Assembly: GCA_050181465.1 (NCBI GenBank)
Contig: JBFXDD010000038.1
Location: forward strand, 1 to 39,968
Source of the DNA: JACRLW01 sp050181465
GTDB lineage: Bacteria; Planctomycetota; UBA1135; UBA2386
Direction of reading: 5' to 3'
DNA length: 39,968 nucleotides
Shown here in pieces: positions 6,980 through 13,712 of this stretch; position 1 is the stretch's first letter; every line of letters begins with the position of its first letter. The notes below the pieces were generated by a model, which was given only the letters and a program-made list of their open reading frames with translations, made no database searches and was not told the DNA's origin. The position numbers and the translations under genes were made by a program.

Positions 6980-8290
6980 ATGAGTTCCTCTGCTCCATTC
7001 GCGCATCGCCTGCTCAGCCCCGTGGGTTCTTCGAGCGATGCGACTCCGCTCGGCTGGTCGGCGAAGCTCGCTCGCAAGATCGTGGTGTCGGCGCTGTCGC
7101 AGATCACCGACGGACAACTCGCGATCCTGGACCGCACCGACGGCAGCACGTTCCGATTCGGCTCGAGCCGCGGTGACCGCACCTTGACCGCGAATCTCGA
7201 GGTGCTGCACCCTTCGTTCTGGACCGCCTTGCTGTCGCGCGGCTCGCTCGGCAGCGGCGAGAGTTGGACGGAAGGCGCTTGGACCTGCGACGACCTCACC
7301 AGACTCGTGCGGTTGATGCTGCGCAACCGATCGGCATTGGAGGGGCTCGACGGCGGGTTCGCGAAACTGGCATCCCCGTTCCTGCGGTTCCTGCATTGGC
7401 GAAACGCGAACACCCGCGACGGGAGTCGTCGGAACATCGCTGCCCACTATGACCTCGGCAATGAGTTCTTCGCGGCCTTCCTCGATCCGACGATGTGCTA
7501 CTCGAGCGGGATCTTCGAGAGCGATGCCGCGACGATGGAGCAGGCTTCGGTCGCCAAGATCGATCGACTGTGTCGACGATTGGAACTCACCGCAGACGAC
7601 CACCTGCTCGAGATCGGCACCGGCTGGGGTGCGCTCGCGATGCACGCTGCGCGCAATTACGGCTGCCGCGTGACGAGCACGACCATTTCCCGGGAACAGT
7701 TCGAAGGAGCGCGGCAGCGAGTTGCTGCGGCAGGGCTGCGCGATCGCGTCGAGATCCTCTGCTCGGACTACCGCGATCTGTCCGGCACCTACGACAAGCT
7801 CGTGCATTGCGAGATGGTGGAGGCGGTGGGAGCCAAGTTCCTCGACGGTTTCCTCGGGAAGTGTGCGGCGCTGCTCCGCGACGGCGGCCGGATGGCGATG
7901 CAGGCGATCACCATTGCCGATTCTCACTATCGACGAGCGCTCTCGGAAGTGGACTTCATCAAGCGATACATCTTCCCCGGCAGTTTCATCCCGTCGGCGA
8001 CCGCGCTGATCGGATCGGCGACGGTGTTCGCCGGGTTCCGACTGCTGCAGCAGGAGGACTTCGGGCAGCATTACGCGCGCACGCTCGCTCACTGGCGCGA
8101 TCGCATGTACCAGAATCTGGATGAGATTCGGGCGATGGGCAAGAGCGATGCATTCCTGCGGCAGTGGGAGTTCTATCTCTGTTACTGCGAAGGCGGCTTT
8201 GCGGAGGGCTGGCTTGGACTCTCGCAGATGCTCTTCGAGCGCCCCGCCCTCGGTCGATCACCGCGTTCGGCAGGTGGAGTGCGGGGATGA
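6980..8290 (+). CDS. CFA synthase / UfaA1-like methyltransferase
   Basis: 436 residues, full length for the family. The N-terminal domain (1-150) binds lipid, with TEGAWTCDDL typical. The motif HYDLGNEFFAAFLDP precedes CYSSGIF; the position of the classical active-site Cys is Ser here, as in UfaA1-type enzymes (from memory). SAM motif I is LEIGTGWGALAMHAA and the acidic active-site segment is VHCEMVEAVG. The C-terminal YLCYCEGGFAEGWLG is typical. It should use SAM to methylate or cyclopropanate unsaturated phospholipid chains. In Mycobacterium the homologue Rv0447c lies in the sigK locus in the same order. It overlaps the DUF2878 gene by four bases. Confidence 0.92.
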   Translation: MSSSAPFAHRLLSPVGSSSDATPLGWSAKLARKIVVSALSQITDGQLAILDRTDGSTFRFGSSRGDRTLTANLEVLHPSFWTALLSRGSLGSGESWTEGAWTCDDLTRLVRLMLRNRSALEGLDGGFAKLASPFLRFLHWRNANTRDGSRRNIAAHYDLGNEFFAAFLDPTMCYSSGIFESDAATMEQASVAKIDRLCRRLELTADDHLLEIGTGWGALAMHAARNYGCRVTSTTISREQFEGARQRVAAAGLRDRVEILCSDYRDLSGTYDKLVHCEMVEAVGAKFLDGFLGKCAALLRDGGRMAMQAITIADSHYRRALSEVDFIKRYIFPGSFIPSATALIGSATVFAGFRLLQQEDFGQHYARTLAHWRDRMYQNLDEIRAMGKSDAFLRQWEFYLCYCEGGFAEGWLGLSQMLFERPALGRSPRSAGGVRG

Positions 8291-8838
8291 CCTTGGCACC
8301 GCACTGGCGGTCAGTTGTCGACTTCGTGCTGTTCCAGGCCGTTTGGTTCGCGGCCACGTTCGGTGCGGTCGCCGGCCTCGGGCTCTGGATCGTCCCGGTC
8401 GCCGGTATCGGCCTTTGGATGCATCTCGTCCTGTGTGTCGAGCCTCGTTTCCGACGGTCGGAGTTGCGGACGATCGCGCTGGCCGGGGCGATCGGTGCAG
8501 TCACCGACGTCCTCGCGACCTATTTCGGGTTGTTTGCATTCCCGACCGATCAGACTTCGCCGCTCGGGGTACCCCTGTGGATGTGGTGCCTCTGGTTCTG
8601 CTTCCCGATCATGCTAGGCACCACGCTCCGGTGGCTCTCCAACCGATTCTGGTTGGCGGTGTCGCTGGGCCTCGTCGGCGGCCCGCTGTCGTACTTCGCA
8701 GGAGTTCGAATCGGCGCATTGCGAATCGGTGCGCCGGAACACCTCGGTTACCTGTGGGTTGCCATCGTCTGGGGTGCCTTCACTCCGCTCGCACTGTGGA
8801 TTCACGGGACGTCACGCGGGGGGGCCTTGGGGCGCTGA
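8287..8838 (+). CDS. DUF2878 family inner-membrane protein
   Basis: 183 residues from ATG 8287 (ATGA overlap with the CFA synthase stop). GGTGGAGTGCGGGG just upstream serves as the ribosome binding site. The reading frame is open further upstream inside the CFA gene but that part is a shadow. There are five to six hydrophobic segments with conserved WMWCLWFCFPI and LGLVGGPLSYFAG. The function is unknown; the family co-occurs with CFA synthase and DUF1365 in proteobacteria. It takes the slot of the membrane protein Rv0446c in the mycobacterial sigK locus. 91 bp separate it from the sigma factor gene. Confidence 0.82.
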   Translation: MTLAPHWRSVVDFVLFQAVWFAATFGAVAGLGLWIVPVAGIGLWMHLVLCVEPRFRRSELRTIALAGAIGAVTDVLATYFGLFAFPTDQTSPLGVPLWMWCLWFCFPIMLGTTLRWLSNRFWLAVSLGLVGGPLSYFAGVRIGALRIGAPEHLGYLWVAIVWGAFTPLALWIHGTSRGGALGR

Positions 8839-8929
8839 TGCCATGGTGTCGACTCTGGTTTCTCCGATCGGCCGTCGCACGGGCGGTTGTGCTCTTCGCA
8901 CCCGTCGGCTTCAATCCACCCACCGCTGC

Positions 8930-9505
8930 ATGGATGCGACGAGCGAGCCATTCATCCTGAGACAGATCGCCACCGGGGATCCCGAAGCGATGCGTCTCTT
9001 CCAGGAGCGTTTCGGGGCCATGGTCTGGACCCTGGCACGTCGCAATTCGCCGTCACTGCACGACGCGGAGGATGCCGTACAGGAGATCTTCCTAGAAGTA
9101 TGGAAGCACGCAGGACGCTTCGACGCATCGTTGGGGAGCGAAGCGACCTTCGTCGCCACGATTGCCCGTCGCCGCCTGATCGATCGAGGGCGACGTCGCG
9201 CGGCTCAACCTCGCGCTGAGGCGATCGAAGACTCCGACTTCCTGCCGGCGGAACCCGTTGCAGATCGCGCGGAGGTCCTCGATGAAGCGCGCAAGGTCGG
9301 AGAGGTTCTCGACTCGCTGCGCGCCGAGCAACGGCGCGTTCTGGAGATGACGCTGCTCGAGGGGCAGACCCACACGCAGATCAGCTCCGCCACCGGCATG
9401 CCGCTGGGTACGGTGAAGTCGCTGGCGCGCCGCGGATTGATGCGCGTTCGCGAGGCCTTGGGCATCGCCGCGGTCCCCGATTCGGTCGATGGAGGTGGGC
9501 GATGA
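8930..9505 (+). CDS. ECF RNA polymerase sigma factor, SigK-like
   Basis: 191 residues from ATG 8930. Region 2 is visible as LRQIATGDPEAMRLFQERFGAMVW and HDAEDAVQEIFLEVWKHAGRFD, with region 2.4 as TFVATIARRRLIDRGRRR. Region 4 has LRAEQRRVLEMTLLEGQTH followed by the helix-turn-helix MPLGTVKSLARRGLMRVRE. It is followed by its RskA-type anti-sigma gene in a 4-base overlap, the standard arrangement for SigK pairs. Its position behind FAD oxidase, DUF1365, CFA synthase and a membrane protein mirrors the mycobacterial sigK locus. It probably drives the two divergent promoters at 3875-3946 (inference). I saw no matching motif in the 91 bp before the gene, so it is probably expressed by readthrough. 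Confidence 0.93.
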   Translation: MDATSEPFILRQIATGDPEAMRLFQERFGAMVWTLARRNSPSLHDAEDAVQEIFLEVWKHAGRFDASLGSEATFVATIARRRLIDRGRRRAAQPRAEAIEDSDFLPAEPVADRAEVLDEARKVGEVLDSLRAEQRRVLEMTLLEGQTHTQISSATGMPLGTVKSLARRGLMRVREALGIAAVPDSVDGGGR

Positions 9506-10380
9506 AGGAGGACCGCTTCCTGGAGTTGTGCGCCGGTGCGGCGTTGGGTGATCTCGACGATCGCGAGCGAGCCGAACTGCGGGCCATGGCCGACGACGAC
9601 CGCATCGCCGCGGAGATCGCGGCCTTCGAGCGGGCCAGCGCTGCCGTGGTCGCCTCCTTGCACCAGGCCAGCTTCGAACCGATTCCCGCTTCGCTCAGCG
9701 CCAGGCTTGCGCGCGATGCGTCGGCATTCGTGGCATCGCGACGGAGCTCCGGGGCGAGTCCGACGGAATCGAGCCCGCCGAGTTCGAGTCGCGCGGCGAT
9801 CTCGCGTCCGCAGCGATCGGCCTCGGTCCCCACTTCGTCGACCCGGACCTCGTCGACTCCGAGTTCGTCGACTCCGAATCCAGCGATCGGCAACGGCCGC
9901 AATGTGCGCGGTGTCGTGCTGCCCTGGTTCGTGGCTGCCGCCGCATGCGTCGTCGCGGCTGTCTTGCTGATGCGAGATCCCGGCCAGGCCGCTGTCGCAC
10001 CGATCGCGGATGTCGCACGGTTCGTAGCGGACCATCCGGATCTGGAGCGTCGACGATTCGAACTCGGTTGTCAGGGCGAGGTCCTGTGGAGTCCGCGGGA
10101 CAACACCGGAGTGCTGGAGTTGCGCGACTTGCCGTCGAACGATCCGAAGCAGTTCCAATACCAGCTCTGGATCTTCGACGAGTCGCAGGACAAGTCGACT
10201 CCGGTGGACGGCGGTGTGTTCGACGTGCCGGCCAATGCTGCGGGTCCGGTCGTGATTCCGATCGACGCCAAACTCCGCGTCGGCAAGGCCTTCGCGTTCG
10301 CGATCACCAAGGAGCAACCCGGCGGTGTGGTCGTCTCGGCCAAGCGGCCCGAGCAGATCGTCGCTGCCGTGGGTCTCTGA
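9502..10380 (+). CDS. RskA-type membrane anti-sigma factor
   Basis: 292 residues. Residues 1-60 form the cytoplasmic sigma-binding part (LCAGAALGDLDDRERAELRA), which lacks the HxxxCxxC zinc motif of ChrR/ZAS proteins. A long Ser/Thr/Pro linker follows (residues 75-130). It is encoded by a tandem run around 9829-9886 in which TCGTCGACTCCGAGT-like units repeat. One membrane helix lies near 136-155 (LPWFVAAAACVVAAVLLM). The C-terminal extracytoplasmic domain matches the RskA/anti-sigma-K beta domain, with FQYQLWIFDESQDKSTPVDG. RskA proteins release the sigma factor after regulated proteolysis. This one should hold the SigK-like factor at the membrane until a redox or envelope signal arrives. Confidence 0.9.
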   Translation: MKEDRFLELCAGAALGDLDDRERAELRAMADDDRIAAEIAAFERASAAVVASLHQASFEPIPASLSARLARDASAFVASRRSSGASPTESSPPSSSRAAISRPQRSASVPTSSTRTSSTPSSSTPNPAIGNGRNVRGVVLPWFVAAAACVVAAVLLMRDPGQAAVAPIADVARFVADHPDLERRRFELGCQGEVLWSPRDNTGVLELRDLPSNDPKQFQYQLWIFDESQDKSTPVDGGVFDVPANAAGPVVIPIDAKLRVGKAFAFAITKEQPGGVVVSAKRPEQIVAAVGL

Positions 10381-10443
10381 CCGCATCGCTCATACCTCAC
10401 AGCGTCGTTCTCGCGCTGCGCGCGATCGACAAGGTCCGCGATC

Positions 10444-10625
10444 CAGTTCGAACTCCTTGTGAGCGTCTGCTGTGATCGTCGCTACTCGTGTCCGGCGGCG
10501 TCGCGACGTCGGCTCCACCTTGGCAGCGTAGCTACGCCTGGGCTTCGGTCGTCGATCGACGCTGCTCCGTCCTGGGAATCGACCTGCGGCGATCTCGCGA
10601 CGACGTTCTCGAATCGTCCCGGCCG
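10444..10625 (+). repeat. Palindromic repeat, copy 2 (diverged)
   Basis: A full-length but eroded copy in forward orientation between the convergent anti-sigma and SRPBCC genes. Recognisable blocks are GTGAGCGTCTGC, TGGCAGCGTAGCTACG, TTCGGTCGTCGA and GATCTCGCGACGACGTTC. The right arm of the central hairpin is damaged (CCTGGGCT instead of GCTACGCT). It ends about 4 bp before the SRPBCC stop codon. The rest of the gap (10381-10443) shows nothing else. Confidence 0.8.
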
Positions 10626-10628
10626 AGC

Positions 10629-11126
10629 TCAGGCGACTCGAGCGAATCCGATGGGAGGCGGTTCGGTCGCCGCGCCGAGCAAGACTTCGGCGAGCGCGCG
10701 GGAGCGGAATTGGAAGATGCGTTCGAGATCCTTTCTCACGAACGCGCGCTCGATCAGGCCGGCGAGGAATGCGCCGGGCACCGCATAGTCGACGGTGTCG
10801 GTCATCCGCGTCTCACCGCCTTCCGCTTCGAAGCGGTGTTCGTGGCGCCAGAGTCGAAAGGGTCCTCGAACCTGCTCGTCGACGAAGCGATGGGGCGGGT
10901 CCCAGGCCGCGATGCGCGTCTGCCAGCGAATCGGGACTCCGTGCAGACGGATTCGGTAGTCGATCCGCGTGCCGACGGCCATCGGGACCGGAAGCGGTGT
11001 CAGGAAACGGAATTGGAGGAAGGCGGGGGTCAGTCGCTGCAGGTTCGCCGCGTCGGCGAAGAAGGGGAACACCTTCTCGATCGGCAGCGGCAGCAGCGTG
11101 GACGTCGTCAGTCGCCAGGTCTTCAC
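10629..11126 (-). CDS. SRPBCC (START/polyketide-cyclase fold) protein
   Basis: 165 residues from GTG 11126. The helix-grip fold is indicated by LPLPIEKVFPFFADAANLQRLTP at the N-terminus, the beta-strand run RIDYRIRLHGVPIRWQTRI, and the family block FVDEQVRGPFRLWRHEHRF, ending in a long C-terminal helix. This subgroup (CoxG/cyclase-like SRPBCC) binds hydrophobic ligands and is often found with CFA/DUF1365/FAD-oxidase clusters. It converges on the sigma/anti-sigma operon, so it probably belongs to the lipid locus although it is transcribed separately. No SigK-like motif is visible in the 42 bp before its start. Confidence 0.85.
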   Translation of the reverse strand: MKTWRLTTSTLLPLPIEKVFPFFADAANLQRLTPAFLQFRFLTPLPVPMAVGTRIDYRIRLHGVPIRWQTRIAAWDPPHRFVDEQVRGPFRLWRHEHRFEAEGGETRMTDTVDYAVPGAFLAGLIERAFVRKDLERIFQFRSRALAEVLLGAATEPPPIGFARVA

Positions 11127-11168
11127 GGCGGGTCGCTTCGCGGCGAACGGCCGCGCGGATTCCCGACC

Positions 11169-11322
11169 CAGCCCGAACTCCTCGCGAACATCCGCTGCGA
11201 TCGTCGCAAGTCGCGCTCGGCGGCGTAGCTACGGCTACGCTTCGGTCGTCGCACGATGTAGTTCCTTGCCGAGCATCGACCTGCGGCGATCTCGCGATGA
11301 CGTTGGCGAATAGTTCGGGCTC
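11169..11322 (+). repeat. Palindromic repeat, copy 3 (28-bp internal deletion)
   Basis: A 154-bp forward copy between the divergent SRPBCC and metallopeptidase genes. Ends read CAGCCCGAACTCCTCGCGAA and GGCGAATAGTTCGGGCTC. Relative to the 182-bp copies, 28 bp are missing just left of the central hairpin. The hairpin core CGTAGC-TACG-GCTACG remains intact. The loss is not a multiple of three, which argues against a coding role. Confidence 0.87.
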
Positions 11323-11418
11323 GGCGGGATCCGAACTTTCGCCGCGACTCGTCGCGGCTATCGTCCCGCGCTCACGACGGTGATTCCGGCCGGTCGCCGG
11401 TGCCGTCTAGAGGTTCAC

Positions 11419-12309
11419 ATGCGCTGGGAGCAAGGTCGTCGGAGCGAGAACGTCGAGGATCGCCGTGGTGGCGGCGCCGCCAAGAAGGCCGCCGTCGCCG
11501 GCGGAGGTGGGATCATCCTTGTCATCATCGCGATGCTGCTGGGGATCGATCCGAGCAAGCTGCTGTCCGGCAGCGGATCGCCGGGCGGGTCGCCGTTCGG
11601 GGCGAGTGCGAACTCGGACGCGTCGCCGCGCGTGGTCGACCCCGCCGAGGAGAAGCTCGCCGACTTCGTGTCGGTCGTCCTCGGCGACACGGAAGACGTC
11701 TGGAACGAGCTGTTTCGGACCGATCCGACGTTGCGGCAGCAGCGCAACGAGTATGCCGAGCCCAAGCTCGTCCTGTTTCGTGACATGGTCGCCTCGGCAT
11801 GCGGACAGCAGTCCTCCGCGGTCGGGCCCTTCTATTGTCCGGCCGATCAACGCGTGTATCTCGACCTGGGCTTCTTCGAGGTCTTGCACTCCCGGTTGCG
11901 TGCGCAGGGCGACTTCGCCCAGGCCTACGTGATCGCGCACGAGGTCGGTCACCACGTGCAGAACCTGTTGGGTGTCTCCGAGCGTGTGCACGCGATGCGG
12001 AGTCGACTGAGCGAAGCGGAATTCAACGAGTTGTCGGTGCGGCTCGAACTCCAGGCCGACTTCTATGCCGGGGTCTGGGCGCATCATGCGCAGAAGGCGC
12101 GGAACGTGTTGGAGAAGGGCGACATCGAGGAGGCGTTGAACGCCGCCGCCGCCATCGGCGACGACAAGCTCCAGCGCGAGGGTCGCGGTGTGGTGCGACC
12201 CGAGACCTTCACGCACGGCACCTCCGAGCAGCGTGCGCGCTGGTTCCGCCTCGGCCTCTCGACCGGTGATCCGAAGGCCGGCGATACCTTCTCTGCGAAG
12301 AAGTTGTGA
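11419..12309 (+). CDS. Neutral zinc metallopeptidase (YpfJ family)
   Basis: 296 residues from ATG 11419; the N-terminus MRWEQGRRSENVEDRRG is the canonical family start, so the longer frame from 11380 is rejected. A Gly-rich segment then leads into one membrane anchor (GIILVIIAMLLGI). After a linker comes the peptidase domain with CPADQRVYLDLGFF, the zinc motif HEVGHHVQNLLG and the glutamate ligand region RLELQADFYAGVW. The family is PF04228, of unknown substrate, probably with its active domain outside the cytoplasm. The end SEQRARWFRLGLSTGD is also typical. It overlaps the MATE gene by four bases (GTGA). Confidence 0.93.
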   Translation: MRWEQGRRSENVEDRRGGGAAKKAAVAGGGGIILVIIAMLLGIDPSKLLSGSGSPGGSPFGASANSDASPRVVDPAEEKLADFVSVVLGDTEDVWNELFRTDPTLRQQRNEYAEPKLVLFRDMVASACGQQSSAVGPFYCPADQRVYLDLGFFEVLHSRLRAQGDFAQAYVIAHEVGHHVQNLLGVSERVHAMRSRLSEAEFNELSVRLELQADFYAGVWAHHAQKARNVLEKGDIEEALNAAAAIGDDKLQREGRGVVRPETFTHGTSEQRARWFRLGLSTGDPKAGDTFSAKKL

Positions 12310-13712
12310 GCACCCGCAGCCTCGACTCCGCCGGCCTCTTCGCCACGATTCGTCAGGCGCTTGCCGGAGCCGAATTCGACTACACCAAGGGCAGTCTCTC
12401 GCGGGCTGCGATCGTGCTCGCCGTGCCGATGGTCATCGAGACCGGCATGGAGTCGTTGTTCGCGATCGCCGACGCCTGGTTCGTGAAGGACCTCGGGGAA
12501 GCCGCACTCGCGACCGTCGCCCTGACGGAGGCGATGGTCACGTTGATCTATGCAGTGGCCATCGGTCTGTCGATGGCGGCCACCGCGTTGGTCGCGCGGC
12601 GCGTCGGTGCCAACGATCTGGCCGGGGCGTCGCGTGCCGCCGGTCAGGCGATTCGAGTTGGGTGGGTGCTGGGCATCGCCATCGGAATCCCGTGCGCCGT
12701 CTTCGGTCGCGAGTTGCTCGAGTTGATGGGTGCGAGCGAGGCGGTCGCGACGACCGGCAGCGGATACGCCTCGATCGTCCTCGGCGGCAACGTCGTCATC
12801 CTGCTGCTGTTCTTGCACAACGCGATCTTCCGCGGTGCGGGCGACGCGGCGATCGCGATGCGCGCGTTGATCGTCAGCAACGGCGCGAACCTGATCCTGG
12901 ACCCGCTCCTGATCTTCGGTCTCGGTCCGATTCCGGCGATGGGAGTCACCGGGGCCGGCTTGGCGACTCTGCTCGGTCGCGGCCTCGGCGTCGCATGGCA
13001 GATCGCCGCACTGCGAAAGAAGAGCGGCCGACTCGACGTCGGCCGCGACGCGCTGCGCCATCACGGGAGCGATCTGCTCGAGTTGCTCCGCACTTCTTTC
13101 GGCGGTGTCGCGCAGTTCCTGATCGCGACCGCGAGTTGGGTATTGCTCGTGCGGATCGTGGCGCCGTTCGGCGATGCCGCGCTCGCGGGCTACCAGGTGG
13201 CCGTACGCGTCATCATGTTCACGATCCTGCCGGCCTTCGGCCTCAGCAACGCGACCGCGACGCTGGTCGGCCAGAACCTCGGCGCCGGTCACGTCGACCG
13301 CGCGTTGCGGTCGGTGTGGATCACCGGGCTGTGGACGATGAGCTTCCTCGGCATCGTCGCGATCGCGTTCTACGCCTTCGCTCCGGTGATTCTCGGCTGG
13401 TTCGCGACTGCCGCGGAGAACTCGGCGGCGATGACCGCGACGGGTGTCGATTGCCTCCGGATCGTCAGCGTGGGTTACCTGTTCTACGCCTGGGGGATGG
13501 TGATGATGCAGGCCTTCAACGGGGCGGGGCGCACGATGGTGCCGACCTGGCTGAACCTGATCTGTTTCTGGATGGTCGAACTGCCGCTGGCGTGGTACCT
13601 GGCCGGGCCGATGGAACTCGGACCGCGTGGCGTGTTCTGGTCGATCGTCGTCGCCGAATCGCTCCTCGCCGTCATCTCGATCCTCGTGTTTCGTCGGCTG
13701 TCGTGGCGGTGA
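12306..13712 (+). CDS. MATE family multidrug/Na+ efflux transporter
   Basis: 468 residues from GTG 12306, overlapping the peptidase stop. About twelve membrane helices lie in two MatE repeats. The first begins LAVPMVIETGMESLFAIADAW and the second has FGGVAQFLIATASWVLLVRIV; the typical AGYQVAVRVIMFTILPAFGLS follows. The family exports cationic drugs or metabolites in exchange for Na+ or H+. The substrate cannot be told from sequence. Its last 41 bases overlap the 3' end of comEC on the other strand. Confidence 0.92.
   Translation: MSTRSLDSAGLFATIRQALAGAEFDYTKGSLSRAAIVLAVPMVIETGMESLFAIADAWFVKDLGEAALATVALTEAMVTLIYAVAIGLSMAATALVARRVGANDLAGASRAAGQAIRVGWVLGIAIGIPCAVFGRELLELMGASEAVATTGSGYASIVLGGNVVILLLFLHNAIFRGAGDAAIAMRALIVSNGANLILDPLLIFGLGPIPAMGVTGAGLATLLGRGLGVAWQIAALRKKSGRLDVGRDALRHHGSDLLELLRTSFGGVAQFLIATASWVLLVRIVAPFGDAALAGYQVAVRVIMFTILPAFGLSNATATLVGQNLGAGHVDRALRSVWITGLWTMSFLGIVAIAFYAFAPVILGWFATAAENSAAMTATGVDCLRIVSVGYLFYAWGMVMMQAFNGAGRTMVPTWLNLICFWMVELPLAWYLAGPMELGPRGVFWSIVVAESLLAVISILVFRRLSWR

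Noticed and set aside
9502..10380. A ChrR-type zinc anti-sigma factor for singlet oxygen response
   Set aside because: There is no HxxxCxxC zinc motif and no cupin domain. It has a membrane helix and an RskA-type outer domain instead.
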